Source: Candidatus Obscuribacterales bacterium
Lineage (GTDB): Bacteria; Cyanobacteriota; Vampirovibrionia; Obscuribacterales; Obscuribacteraceae
Reading direction: 5' to 3'
Assembly: GCA_020054205.1 (NCBI GenBank)
Contig: JAGVLS010000020.1
Location: forward strand, 29,223-93,222
Length of the DNA: 64,000 nt
Each line of letters starts with the position of its first letter. Positions within the stretch are counted from its first letter, which is position 1. Positions 52,190 to 62,242 of this stretch are shown in pieces. The notes beneath the pieces were generated by a model. It was not told where the DNA came from. It made no database searches and saw nothing but the letters and a program-made list of their open reading frames with translations. The position numbers were made by a program, and so were the translations under genes.

Positions 52190-54697
52190 TTGGCATTTGA
52201 AATCTCAAGGTTGGCTAAGAAGATTATGATGAAAAAGACAATTGTTGTTTCGGCAATTATTGCTGCTCTTGTTTTTATTTATTACTGGTTTGTATTGAGA
52301 ACAGTACCTTCTTTCAATGAGCAAATTGAGATTCCTCGTATAGAGAAGTCAGCGCTGGTAAAAATTGATACCAATGCAGTGCCATATATTGAAGCTGAGT
52401 CACCATCTGATATGTATGCTGTTCAAGGATATTTGAGTGCTCGCGAACGGATGTTTCAGATGGATATTTTGCGACGTACTGCAAAAGGTGAGCTCTCGGA
52501 AATTTTTGGCAGATCTACTTTAGATTCAGATCGTTTCATGCGTAGCATAGGAATTCGTCGAGACACTGATGAAGAATTTTCTCAATTAAATGAAAATGTT
52601 CGATCGGGTCTAGAGGCATATTGTCGTGGTGTAAATGCTTATATTTCAAATTATTTTAATAATTTGCCATTAGAATTTACCCTGCTTGCTTATAAGCCAA
52701 AACCATGGCATCCCACAGATACGCTTGCTGTGATGAAATACCTAGATTATCAACAAGACGAATCATGGCGACTAGATGATTTACGTCAAAGAGTACAAGA
52801 TAAAATAGGCGTAGATTTGGCAAATGAATTGTTTAAAGATGATTGGAGCAATGTTTTAAGCAATAGAAAAACAGTGGGTGATAAAGATGATAGTTTGCAT
52901 GAAATAAGCAATAATCATCTTTTCAAGAAGCTGATTAATAAACTTATTTCTCTTCACCCTATAAATAAAACAATTCCCAGCTGGGGCAGCACAGCTGTTT
53001 CTGTAAAAACTACAAACGATAATGCATCTAAATCATATTTACTTTGTGACAAGCACACTGATTTTGTTATACCAAGCTATTGGTATTTATGTGGATTACA
53101 TACAACCGGTTTAAATGTGACCGGTGCAAGCGTACCTGGTATACCCGGCATTGTTTTAGGGCGCAATAAATTTATTGCGTGGGCGGGTGCTAGCTTGCGT
53201 GCTGATGTTCAAGACTTATATTTTGAACAATTTGAATCTGCCGTATCGAAAAAATACAAATCAAAAGGGAATTGGTTGGAAGCACAAGAAATAATTGAAT
53301 TTATTCCAGTTAGATTTAGTAAAGACGTCGTTCAAAAAGTGTTAATCACCAAACATGGTCCGGTAATAGTAAAAAATAGTGAATGGGCAATAGCATTATC
53401 TTGGACTGGTAATAAAGGATGTATAAAAAACTTGACAAATGTAAAAGATGTCGAGCCAGCTCTAAATGTTTTATGGAAACTAAATAGAGCAAGTGATTGG
53501 GATACATTTTCTAAATCCTTAAAAGGATTTTCTGGCTCTCCGCAGATTTTCACTTATTCCGATTACTTAGGAAATATTGGTTATCAGACTGCTGGTATTG
53601 TGCCAAAACGCAATAGCAATAATGGAGCTGCCGATGGTACTAAAATAATGTCTGGTCCTTCTGGAGACGGAGATTGGATAAATAAATTTTCTTTTGAACA
53701 ATTACCATCATCAAATAAAATTGATTTTGTCATTGCTGCCAACCAAAAGATTCTGCCAAATAATAATGCAAATTTTTATGGGCAGTATTTTTTAGGACAT
53801 CAATGGAGCGCTCCATATAGAGCTAATCGTTTGTATGAATTAATTGGAGACGCTAAACGAAAAAATGAATCTTTATCTCTTTCTTTCTTAAATAAATGCC
53901 AATCTGATTGTTATGTTAGTCTTGTGCCTATAGTGGCAAATTCTTTAAATGATGCACTGGTAAATAATCATTCAAACGATCGTTTTAAAATAACGATGGC
54001 GCATTTATTGAAAAACTATAATGGTGAGCTTAAAACAACCAGTTCTGCAGCTACCGTATATGAGGCTTATGTTTATAAATTATGTTCACGCTTGGTTGAG
54101 CCAAAATTAGGCATTGAATTAACCCGTGAATATTTGGATAGATGGCCACTTGCTATTACATTTGTAGAACATTTTTTGACTGATAAGCCCATGCATTGGT
54201 TGCCGCCTTATGAACGTACATTTACCACCTTCCTGCTTGCAACCCTTTCGCAATCCCTGACAGATATCAAGATCTCCATATCACCCTTTTCTGATAATTC
54301 TAGTAAATGGTTATGGAAGAATGTTCACATTGCATTTTTTGAACATCCAATTTCTCGTATAATTCCTTGGACAGCATTTATTTTCAATGTTGGTCCAATT
54401 AGCGTTAGCGGCGACTCCAACACAGTCAACACGCAAGGCGTTAGTTATACTGAATGGCCGGGCAAATTTGCTAGTAATTCTGGAACTACTTTAAGGATGT
54501 TAGTAGATATGTCAGACAAAAATATGTTTTATTTGTCTACCGTGCCAGGACAGTCAGGGGTTTTAGGTTCACCATTTCGCTTAGATCAACTTAAGGCTTG
54601 GCAAAATGCTGATTTAAAACCAATTGCTTGTTCTTTCGATCAAATAAACAAACAAGCAAAATATAAAATTACTGTGCGCAATGCCGAAGGTAAATAA
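52190..54697 (+). CDS. Penicillin acylase family protein (membrane-anchored Ntn amidase)
   Basis: An 835-aa Ntn hydrolase. An N-terminal membrane segment (TIVVSAIIAALVFIYYWFVL) anchors it. The A-chain region has DMYAVQGYLSARERMFQMDILRR. Autocleavage before Ser267 in PSWGSTAVSV would expose the nucleophile (Ser, as in penicillin G acylase; canonical SNxW is STAV here). The downstream DKHTDFVIPSYWYLCGLH and TGASVPGIPGIVLGRN match the family B-chain start. TTG 52190 is the outermost start; ATG 52226 gives a shorter n-region. Could be an acyl-homoserine-lactone or amino-acid amidase; the specificity is not predictable. Confidence 0.88.
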   Translation: MAFEISRLAKKIMMKKTIVVSAIIAALVFIYYWFVLRTVPSFNEQIEIPRIEKSALVKIDTNAVPYIEAESPSDMYAVQGYLSARERMFQMDILRRTAKGELSEIFGRSTLDSDRFMRSIGIRRDTDEEFSQLNENVRSGLEAYCRGVNAYISNYFNNLPLEFTLLAYKPKPWHPTDTLAVMKYLDYQQDESWRLDDLRQRVQDKIGVDLANELFKDDWSNVLSNRKTVGDKDDSLHEISNNHLFKKLINKLISLHPINKTIPSWGSTAVSVKTTNDNASKSYLLCDKHTDFVIPSYWYLCGLHTTGLNVTGASVPGIPGIVLGRNKFIAWAGASLRADVQDLYFEQFESAVSKKYKSKGNWLEAQEIIEFIPVRFSKDVVQKVLITKHGPVIVKNSEWAIALSWTGNKGCIKNLTNVKDVEPALNVLWKLNRASDWDTFSKSLKGFSGSPQIFTYSDYLGNIGYQTAGIVPKRNSNNGAADGTKIMSGPSGDGDWINKFSFEQLPSSNKIDFVIAANQKILPNNNANFYGQYFLGHQWSAPYRANRLYELIGDAKRKNESLSLSFLNKCQSDCYVSLVPIVANSLNDALVNNHSNDRFKITMAHLLKNYNGELKTTSSAATVYEAYVYKLCSRLVEPKLGIELTREYLDRWPLAITFVEHFLTDKPMHWLPPYERTFTTFLLATLSQSLTDIKISISPFSDNSSKWLWKNVHIAFFEHPISRIIPWTAFIFNVGPISVSGDSNTVNTQGVSYTEWPGKFASNSGTTLRMLVDMSDKNMFYLSTVPGQSGVLGSPFRLDQLKAWQNADLKPIACSFDQINKQAKYKITVRNAEGK

Positions 54698-54725
54698 GCT
54701 GGAGGGTATTTTTAAAAGGGGTAAT

Positions 54726-56315
54726 ATGCCTAAGGTACTTATTGCTGATGAAATTAGTGAAGAAGGTATTACACTGCTAAAACAAGCAGTGGAAGTTGAT
54801 TATCGTCCTCAAGTAAGCTTTGAAGAAATGCTTGCAATTATATCCAATTATGATGGATTGCTGGTAAGAAGCCGAGCTAAAGTAACTAAAGAAATTATTG
54901 AAAAGGCAAAACGTTTAAAAATCATAGGTAGAGCAGGTGTTGGAGTAGATAATATTGATCTAAAAGCAGCAACAGAAGCAGGTATTTTAGTAATTAATTC
55001 TCCAGAAGGAAATACAGCTTCCGCCGCTGAGCATGCTTTAGCGCTTATGTTTGCTTTGGCTCGAAAAATTCCTTTAGCAGATGCATCAGTTAGAAGTGGA
55101 AAATGGGATCGAAATTCATTTATTGGTTGTGAACTTTTCAATAAAACTATTGGTATTATCGGCTTAGGTAAAATAGGTTCACGTGTAGCGCAAACAGCCA
55201 ATGCCTTAGGTATGAAAGTACTTGGTTATGATCCACTAATTAGTGCTGAAAGAGCTAATGAAATCAATGTTCAAAATGTAGGATTAGATGAAATTTGGGC
55301 AAAATCTGATTTTATAAGTATTCATACTCCCAAAACGCGTGAAACAACTCATTTGATTGATGAAAAAGTATTGGCAAAAATAAAGCCAGGAGTAAGAATT
55401 ATAAATGCAGCTCGCGGCGGAATTATCAATGAAGCTGCATTGTGCCAGGCTATTCATGATGGGAAAGTAGCCGGTGCTGCTTTAGATGTATTCGAAGAAG
55501 AACCGCTTAAAGACTCACCACTAAAAAACATGTCTGACAAAGTTGTTCTCACTCCGCATCTTGGCGCATCAACCCACGAAGCACAATTCAATGTAGCTAT
55601 AGATATATCTGAACAAATAAGAGATTATTTGTCTGGAGGACATGTTCAAAGTCCTGTAAATTTACCATTTATGCGTCCTGAGATATTGAAGAGTTTGGGC
55701 AAATATGTTTGGTTGGCTGAGGCGATGGGTTCTGTTGCAGTTGAATTGTGTGGTGGCACAATAAAAGAAATTGAGATAAAAACGTCTGGTAATTTATCGC
55801 AAAAAGATACTAGACCTATGACTGCGGCAGTACTAAGAGGAGCTTTCTACAATAAAGTTGAAACAGTTACTTATGTAAATGCGCATTTAATTGCTCGTAA
55901 TCATGGGATTGTTGTCAAAGAAGTTAAAGAAGAAGATATGGTGGCCGAGCGAGATGAACTTAGTGTGACAATTAGATCGCAATCCGATCAATCTAATATT
56001 GCTGGTACTGTGTTAGCACATGATGAGGCAATTATTACTAGAATAAATGAATTTCCGATAAATCTTACCCCGCAAAAATATATGTTATTTACTAGTCACA
56101 AAGACAAACCGGGAATGGTGGCAAAAGTAGCAAATGTGTTAGGAGGCTTTGATATCAATATCAGTACCATGGCAGTAGCTCGCAAAGGTGTGCGAGAAGA
56201 AGCAGTTATGGTAATGACTTTAGATGATTCTCTTGGTGTAGATCTTATGAAACAACTGACAAGTACAGATGGTATTCATATGGCAAAATTTGTTACTCTG
56301 GAACATCTGTGTTGA
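54726..56315 (+). CDS. serA: D-3-phosphoglycerate dehydrogenase
   Basis: Oxidises 3-phosphoglycerate, the first step of serine synthesis. The 529-aa long form has the NAD motif IGIIGLGKIGSRVAQTA, the substrate-binding GRAGVGVDNIDLKAATEAG, the Arg/Glu/His catalytic set (INAARGGIIN, LDVFEEEPL, TPHLGASTHEAQ), an intervening ASB domain (about 318-450) and a C-terminal ACT domain (about 455-529) with KPGMVAKVANVLGGFDINIS. ATG 54726, after AAGGGG, is preferred to an in-frame ATG at 54681 that overlaps the acylase gene. The ACT domain indicates serine feedback. The next gene begins 4 nt after the stop. Confidence 0.95.
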   Translation: MPKVLIADEISEEGITLLKQAVEVDYRPQVSFEEMLAIISNYDGLLVRSRAKVTKEIIEKAKRLKIIGRAGVGVDNIDLKAATEAGILVINSPEGNTASAAEHALALMFALARKIPLADASVRSGKWDRNSFIGCELFNKTIGIIGLGKIGSRVAQTANALGMKVLGYDPLISAERANEINVQNVGLDEIWAKSDFISIHTPKTRETTHLIDEKVLAKIKPGVRIINAARGGIINEAALCQAIHDGKVAGAALDVFEEEPLKDSPLKNMSDKVVLTPHLGASTHEAQFNVAIDISEQIRDYLSGGHVQSPVNLPFMRPEILKSLGKYVWLAEAMGSVAVELCGGTIKEIEIKTSGNLSQKDTRPMTAAVLRGAFYNKVETVTYVNAHLIARNHGIVVKEVKEEDMVAERDELSVTIRSQSDQSNIAGTVLAHDEAIITRINEFPINLTPQKYMLFTSHKDKPGMVAKVANVLGGFDINISTMAVARKGVREEAVMVMTLDDSLGVDLMKQLTSTDGIHMAKFVTLEHLC

Positions 56316-56319
56316 AATT

Positions 56320-58608
56320 ATGGTGCCGAATTCTTTGCATAACAAAAATAAATCTAGAAAAACTAAAGTACAAGTAATAATTTCAATTATGCTTGTTTTG
56401 TTTTTTGGAGTTAATACATCTTGCATTTATGCACTTGATTTTAATCCAATACCGTTTAAATCGCCATCACAGCAAGACCAATTATTTACACGCCAGCAAC
56501 AGCCAATACAACTGAAAAAGAAAGAATTGACTCTGGAAGAACAAGTGGACAGAGTAGAAATGCCTGTAAATTTTCTACAACCAGTGCCATTGGCTGGAAT
56601 ACGAATTGCAGGATTGACAGCAAAATCTATTGCTCAGCTTGGACAAAATTATTTTGTTGTTATTGCTAATAGCAAGTTTAAAAGCATGTATGAAGTGTAT
56701 AGAGATAATCGGCTTAATAATAAACCTAATTACGTCACAACCGACAGTATTATTCATTCATATCTAGCTTTTACTAATAGGGTGTATGCTAATTTTATTT
56801 CTAAGCAGCTAGTTAAAGACTTAAATGAACTACTTGCGGCTATGCTCAAAGTAGCTATTGCTGATTATCAGCAGGCAGAAGATGCAGATGTTCGTGAAGA
56901 TATTGAACGTAATATTGCATTTTTAAGCTTAGCGTCTACACTGATTAATCCTTCTTTTGTGCCTCCTAGAATTGGACAGGTGCCAGAACTTGTCAGTGTT
57001 GATTTGAAAGCAATAGAGCGTGGTAGTAAAAGTGAATCAGCAATATTTAGTAAAGAAGTGGATTTTTCTCACTTTACACCAGTAGGCTGGTACAAAACAT
57101 CAAATGAATTGAAGCACTTTTATCAATGTCGAGAATGGTTGTCGCGGATGGAATTTCCTATTACCGACATAGCTACCGGTACAGGCAATAGTCGTACAAA
57201 TAATTTTCGTCGTTCGGTATTGCTTTTTAGAAGCTTAGATTTAGCAGAAGCACAAAATAAGCCAGCTCTAGAATTGTGGGGCAAACTTGCAAAATATTTT
57301 GGTATTTTAGGCTGTCAAATTGAAAATTGGCAAGAGCGAACCGTGTATGCTCAAGACTATAAGTCAATGTTTAAAAGCAATGCTAATGATTTAAAAGTAA
57401 CTTTGAACTCTTTAGCTGAGCCTTTTTATCGTACAAAATTATTGTTGGCAATTAGAAGACAAAAACCAGTAAATTTAAGTTCTACTTCTATTTTTGATTT
57501 GGCCGATCGTAGTTCTCAGGCAGATGCACCAGCAATTTTTAGACTTTTTCAAATTACGGGTGAGCCAGAGATTTCTTGGTTTAGAGATATTGCAAATATT
57601 TATCCTTCTGATTCTTTGGCATTATCAACATTTCCATTGGCTTTGATTGATATGCATGTTTGGGGCGGTGGACAAGCCAATAATATTCTTTTAGATAATG
57701 TGTGGAGCGTTGATCCGCTTTTGGTTAGGCGTTTGGTTGATCTGAAAAAATTAGTGATAAGGCGTTTGCCAGGTGGACAAACTGAACCTATAGAAAATCG
57801 ACGTTGGCAAATGTTATCTTCTTATTTTCGAGTGTTTCCTGAGGGAATTCAATCTGTTTTAAGAAGTGAATTGTGGACAAGTAGGCGATTGGAAAGCGCC
57901 TTTGCTGCTTGGCTGGATGGAGTTGTTTCTTTAGCGCCGAAAAGCGCAATTAGTATTTCAAGCACATCAAAAGCCAAGTCTGAGACTAAATCTGAAACGA
58001 AGTCGGAAGTAAAATCCAGTACTCATAGTGCACAGCCTGTATCTCCAAATAGGACAAAGCCTATTTCTCATTATTTAGAGCCGGATGCTGACATGTTTTT
58101 ACGATTAGCTGTTGATGCTCGCCGTCTTATGTCAGACTCCAATATAACTCAATATCTAGACGAGGCTGGGAAAGAGCACTTCAATGATTTTATTAGGTTG
58201 TTTGATAGACTAGCAAAAATTGCTCAACTTGAAGCAAGTGGAGCACCAATTAGTTTTATCGATAATAAATTATTGGGAAATATTGATTTAATTTTAGAGA
58301 AAGTGGATGTACCTTTACCTGCTATTTTGCCGATTGCAAATAATAGTGTGGCAGATGCAGACAAATCATCTCATACTGGTTTTACTATGGCTTTAGGTAA
58401 CCCAGGTGTTTTATTTATAATCATGCAAAATCGACAAACTCTCAAATGGTCTTTAGGAAGAGGGGCTGTATATACTTACTATGAAATTCCTGGCACAAAC
58501 TTAACTGAATCTCAATGGTTAAAAACATTGGAAACTAGTTCTATGAAACAACTGCCTTGGACAGAACAATTTGATATTATTCAATCAGCAAGTGTAAAAA
58601 CAAAATAA
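56320..58608 (+). CDS. DUF3160 secreted protein
   Basis: A 762-aa protein from ATG 56320, 4 nt after serA; the longer frame from 56269 lies inside serA. A signal peptide (KVQVIISIMLVLFFGVNTSC, cleaved near YALD) exports it, possibly as a lipoprotein at Cys. The body is DUF3160, with the diagnostic NKPNYVTTDSIIHSYLAFTNR; EWLSRMEFPITDI and LIDMHVWGGGQANN are further recognisable segments. A Lys/Ser/Glu/Thr-repeat linker (around 555, KSETKSETKSEVKSS) splits the domain. Function unknown; DUF3160 proteins are extracellular in many bacteria and archaea. Confidence 0.85.
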   Translation: MVPNSLHNKNKSRKTKVQVIISIMLVLFFGVNTSCIYALDFNPIPFKSPSQQDQLFTRQQQPIQLKKKELTLEEQVDRVEMPVNFLQPVPLAGIRIAGLTAKSIAQLGQNYFVVIANSKFKSMYEVYRDNRLNNKPNYVTTDSIIHSYLAFTNRVYANFISKQLVKDLNELLAAMLKVAIADYQQAEDADVREDIERNIAFLSLASTLINPSFVPPRIGQVPELVSVDLKAIERGSKSESAIFSKEVDFSHFTPVGWYKTSNELKHFYQCREWLSRMEFPITDIATGTGNSRTNNFRRSVLLFRSLDLAEAQNKPALELWGKLAKYFGILGCQIENWQERTVYAQDYKSMFKSNANDLKVTLNSLAEPFYRTKLLLAIRRQKPVNLSSTSIFDLADRSSQADAPAIFRLFQITGEPEISWFRDIANIYPSDSLALSTFPLALIDMHVWGGGQANNILLDNVWSVDPLLVRRLVDLKKLVIRRLPGGQTEPIENRRWQMLSSYFRVFPEGIQSVLRSELWTSRRLESAFAAWLDGVVSLAPKSAISISSTSKAKSETKSETKSEVKSSTHSAQPVSPNRTKPISHYLEPDADMFLRLAVDARRLMSDSNITQYLDEAGKEHFNDFIRLFDRLAKIAQLEASGAPISFIDNKLLGNIDLILEKVDVPLPAILPIANNSVADADKSSHTGFTMALGNPGVLFIIMQNRQTLKWSLGRGAVYTYYEIPGTNLTESQWLKTLETSSMKQLPWTEQFDIIQSASVKTK

Positions 58609-58613
58609 AATAG

Positions 58614-59831
58614 CTAATGAGAAAATCTAATTATGGATGCTTCATTGTCGATAACAAATCGACGATCCCCAAAAAATGATTGACCTAATAAAGGAAAGGG
58701 AATGAGGGAAGCAATGGCTACTACGCGTACATGGCTTTTAGAAATTGGACCTAACTTAATTTGGTCAACTTCAAACTGATATCCTGGTACAGCACCACCA
58801 ACACCACCTGTTACCATTGGTTGTGCATCAGGCGGTATACTTATCCCTAACATCGGCAAATGAAATGTAGAAAAACATATGCCAAATGCACCAGTGTCAA
58901 AAATCATTTCACAAGGGCGACCGTTGACCATTACTCTTACTAGCATATTGTTGCCGGCTTTTGTAAATGGCACAACGTATACATCATTAGCGGAATAAGA
59001 AGCGTTATTGCTACCTTTTTCTTTTTTTGTAAAATGAATAACACCGCCTCTATTGTCTATGTCATAGACAAAATCTTTAAAAAAAGTTTCTCCTAATAAT
59101 GGTGTACCACGCTGGCCTTCAGCAACCGTGATGTCTAAATGTCTTTCAATTGCACCAACTTTAATGCTTACATTTTCCATAGTTGTGGTTTTTACATTTC
59201 CACCAACACCAGCTACCATGCTTTGAGGACCGTCTTTGGGAACTGAAATACCAGCTTTGGCTAAGCTTTCTGAGCCAAAATGACAAATTTCAGCACCGGT
59301 GTCAAACATTACTTGCATGGGGCGTCCATTAATCTCAGCCGCGACAAACATATGCCCACCCACGCCACGTGTAAAAGGTACAGTTGCTTCTTTTGGTAAT
59401 CTAGCCCATTCATTTTCAGTAACAGATGTATTGGCACGTGTTGTTGCAACATTGTTTTTGTTTATACCTAATTGCATCAGTGCTGTTTGAGCATTCTTAC
59501 CAATTTGGCTGGATGGGGATTTATCATAAACAGATTGATAATATTGCTTTGCTTTTTGATAATCACCTAGCTGATGGTAGGACAGCCCCTGGTAATAAAT
59601 GGCATTTGTATTGTTGCTATTAATTTCATATGCTTTGCCAAAATAATTAGCTGCACTGACAAAATCTTTTTTGCCATACAAACGAACGCCTTCTTTATAG
59701 TATTCTTCGGCTTTATATTGATCCTGAGTTCTGTATTGATTGTCAGCACAAATGCTTTTTTCTGTTGTATTTAAAAGTATAAAACTTGTAAATAAAGAAA
59801 GAATACTTAGGTGGTAAAGAAAAGTTTTCAT
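58614..59831 (-). CDS. Exported TPR protein with two retropepsin-like aspartic protease domains
   Basis: A 405-aa protein with a signal peptide (first 29 residues, ending SICA). TPRs occupy 35-125 (AEEYYKEGVRLYGKKDFVSA, NAIYYQGLSYHQLGD). Two clan AA domains follow: D177 in MQVMFDTGAEICHF and D312 in CEMIFDTGAFGICF, each with a downstream hydrophobic-hydrophobic-Gly segment (TPLLGETFFKDF and FPLLGQSFFGDR). Retropepsins dimerise to make one active site; two copies in one chain could form it intramolecularly, like eukaryotic pepsins. The substrate is unknown. It converges on the DUF3160 gene with a 5-bp gap. Confidence 0.85.
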   Translation of the reverse strand: MKTFLYHLSILSLFTSFILLNTTEKSICADNQYRTQDQYKAEEYYKEGVRLYGKKDFVSAANYFGKAYEINSNNTNAIYYQGLSYHQLGDYQKAKQYYQSVYDKSPSSQIGKNAQTALMQLGINKNNVATTRANTSVTENEWARLPKEATVPFTRGVGGHMFVAAEINGRPMQVMFDTGAEICHFGSESLAKAGISVPKDGPQSMVAGVGGNVKTTTMENVSIKVGAIERHLDITVAEGQRGTPLLGETFFKDFVYDIDNRGGVIHFTKKEKGSNNASYSANDVYVVPFTKAGNNMLVRVMVNGRPCEMIFDTGAFGICFSTFHLPMLGISIPPDAQPMVTGGVGGAVPGYQFEVDQIKLGPISKSHVRVVAIASLIPFPLLGQSFFGDRRFVIDNEASIIRFSH

Positions 59832-59846
59832 AATAGATTGGAAAAT

Positions 59847-60857
59847 TTATTTGGATTTACTTGAGCTAGAAAAAAAGTATTTTAAATTTCTAGTTATGTC
59901 TGGATCGTCAGGTGCTAATTTAGCTGCTTCCCTAATTTCTTTTTCTGCTTCTTTTCTTTCGTGATTGTAATATAAAGCAATTCCTAAAAGATAATGAGCA
60001 TTAGCATCATCCCCGTCAATTTCTAGTGCTTGTCTGTACAATACGATTGCTTGACGCCAATTACCTTTTGCTCCATAAGCTGAGCCTAAGCCAATATAAG
60101 CTGGAGCAAAACTGTGTGCAGATTCTGCAATTTGTAAAAAATCTTCCAGATTGTCATTGTCTGACTTTGCAGTAGCAACAACATATTTTTCTCTTGTATC
60201 ATCATTTAATTTTGGAATTGGACCATATTTTACTTCTGCTAATACTGGTTGCAATTTTGTTGCTTGTCCATCTATTAATCCTAATTCTAATTGTTCAAAA
60301 GTTCTAGTTTCACCAGCAGGTACTTGTGGTTCGATGATTAGTTTGGCATCTTTAATCTCTGTACCGGTTTTGTCAAAAACTTTATAGTTAATCGTAATAT
60401 GTTTTACTGGAGCAGGATTATAATTTTTCACTTCTACATCTATATACGCATTATCGCTGGTTTGCCTGGGTCGCAAAAAATGTACTTCTACATTATTCTT
60501 TGCCCTAATACTTTCAAAATTTAAAATATATATGGTACCGCTGTATAAAGCCCAAGCAGAGCCAATAGCAAATAAAAACATCATTAGTTTTATTGGTCCA
60601 CGCTTTAAAATAGAAGTATTGCTTTCTTCTGCTTGATGGACAAAAAAATCAGTTTTTAATTTATGACTAGAATCAATATTGGTATTGACTAAGCTATCAG
60701 TGTCAACATTCAATTCTTTCAATGCTTCTTTTGCTTCAACATTATTAGGATCGAGTTTAAGTACTTGGATATATTCAGAGACTGCTTCATCTTGTGCGCC
60801 TTGAAAGCGCAAACGCCTGGCAATTTTGAGATGCTCTTGTATAACTGAAATAGACAT
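59847..60857 (-). CDS. TPR protein with one membrane helix and FxLYD-like domain
   Basis: ATG 60857 (MSISVIQEHLKIARRLRF) is chosen because it lies 7 nt after the SpoIID-like stop and has AAGG upstream; an in-frame upstream start overlaps that gene. Residues 1-55 form one TPR (GAQDEAVSEYIQVLKLDPNN). A membrane helix (about 90-112, IKLMMFLFAIGSAWALYSGT) precedes an FxLYD-like beta domain (about 120-220, DVEVKNYNPAPVKHITINYKVFDKTG). C-terminal TPRs (FAPAYIGLGSAYGAKGNWRQ and ALYYNHERKEAEKEI) complete the 336-aa protein. Probably an envelope-assembly scaffold. Confidence 0.8.
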   Translation of the reverse strand: MSISVIQEHLKIARRLRFQGAQDEAVSEYIQVLKLDPNNVEAKEALKELNVDTDSLVNTNIDSSHKLKTDFFVHQAEESNTSILKRGPIKLMMFLFAIGSAWALYSGTIYILNFESIRAKNNVEVHFLRPRQTSDNAYIDVEVKNYNPAPVKHITINYKVFDKTGTEIKDAKLIIEPQVPAGETRTFEQLELGLIDGQATKLQPVLAEVKYGPIPKLNDDTREKYVVATAKSDNDNLEDFLQIAESAHSFAPAYIGLGSAYGAKGNWRQAIVLYRQALEIDGDDANAHYLLGIALYYNHERKEAEKEIREAAKLAPDDPDITRNLKYFFSSSSKSK

Positions 60858-60864
60858 AACTAGA

Positions 60865-62103
60865 TTACCTTTCTGGGGAAGCTTTATTTTCTTCGCCATT
60901 CACTAATACAACAGGACGTCTGTAATTATCGACATAATCAAGACGTAATTGCCCGTCTGCATCTTGGTAGTATTGTTGCAAAATTTGATCAAAACGCCAA
61001 CCTTTGGTTGCTAGCATATTGGCCCCATGTTGGCTTAGTCCGCGAGAACCATTGCCAGGACCTCTATATGTAAATGTCCAACTATCGCCATTGTTTTGAT
61101 TCTGATGAACATCTAATATGCCTGCAGTGGAAAACCCTAACATTTTTGCAAGTGCAATGCCATATACTTCCCGGGTTTTCTTTTGTCCCATAACTTGCAT
61201 GGAATGAGCATTGCCAAAACCATCCCATTTCTTTACTGTAATACCTACTATTTTTGTCACGCCAGTTATTTTTTCTAAAGTAGCTTCACTGACAGTGGAT
61301 TGACGAATATTGAGATTTTCAAAAGCATCACCAACCCAAGCTCGGTAAAAACCAGGCTTTACTCTGCCTGAATCTTTTAAAATTAAGCCGCGAGTTTGTT
61401 GTACTGCATAAAAAGTTGATGGTTGTTCAGCAGCAAGACCTTTATATGCTTGGTCTCTTACATCAGGAACTAAATCAAAACCTTCACTGTGCCATTTTGA
61501 ATGTTTTCCTAAATGAGACCAGGCATAACTTCTGGCTGCTACAGCTTGTGCTTTAAGAGCTTCTTGGTGCCAGCTAGCTGGCATTTCTGCTGGTACTACT
61601 CCTAGTAGATATTCTTCCAAATCAACTAAATTTATTACAGTAACAGTGTGTCCAAAATTGATTAATTCCAAAGCCCCTCGATACCAACGATTATTTGTCC
61701 AAATACGATAATCGGAAGCACATATATGAATGCGTTTGTCATATGGTAATTTGTAAGAGCGACCACTGGCAGCCTCAGAGATCATGCCACCGGATATGGT
61801 GTATACCGTACTTGGTCTCAAATCAAAAACAGGAATATTTTCGACAAATATGGCTCCGGGAGACCAAATAGCAAAATAAGCGCGTGACGTTTTTCGACTA
61901 ATACCAATTCGTACAGGATTGACCATAGGCGGATAAGGATTAATGCTAATTCTGGCATTACTTGAGACAGTTTTTTTATTAGCTAAGGCAAGATTGGGTA
62001 TATAAATAAAATCAACGATTAAAAAGGTGGCTATTAAAGGTAAAACAAGCAATGAAAATCTTTGCTTTAAACTTTTATCTATTGGAATCTGGTGCTTTAT
62101 CAT
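60865..62103 (-). CDS. SpoIID/LytB-domain protein
   Basis: A 412-aa exported protein with an N-terminal signal/anchor (about 12-38). The SpoIID domain (about 130-370) has the family core YLLGVVPAEMPASWHQEALKAQAVAARSYA, split here as LEEYLLGVVPAEMPASW and EALKAQAVAARSYAWS, plus the C-terminal RGPGNGSRGLSQHGANMLAT, the LSQxGA motif of amidase-enhancer and sporulation SpoIID proteins. SpoIID itself is a lytic transglycosylase on denuded glycan; the catalytic Glu of that family is probably E in PAEMP. In non-sporulating Cyanobacteria and relatives the role is peptidoglycan remodelling or filament morphogenesis. Confidence 0.9.
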   Translation of the reverse strand: MIKHQIPIDKSLKQRFSLLVLPLIATFLIVDFIYIPNLALANKKTVSSNARISINPYPPMVNPVRIGISRKTSRAYFAIWSPGAIFVENIPVFDLRPSTVYTISGGMISEAASGRSYKLPYDKRIHICASDYRIWTNNRWYRGALELINFGHTVTVINLVDLEEYLLGVVPAEMPASWHQEALKAQAVAARSYAWSHLGKHSKWHSEGFDLVPDVRDQAYKGLAAEQPSTFYAVQQTRGLILKDSGRVKPGFYRAWVGDAFENLNIRQSTVSEATLEKITGVTKIVGITVKKWDGFGNAHSMQVMGQKKTREVYGIALAKMLGFSTAGILDVHQNQNNGDSWTFTYRGPGNGSRGLSQHGANMLATKGWRFDQILQQYYQDADGQLRLDYVDNYRRPVVLVNGEENKASPER

Positions 62104-62242
62104 TTAATGTCAACCAAGTCTTGACTTACCTAGCCTAAAAAGTTAAGTCCAATTATGTTTTCTATACACCTTTTACTATGTCGATGATACTATGAATTTC
62201 GGCGTGAAGCTAAATCTATAATATGGGTTGTCATTGATTGTT

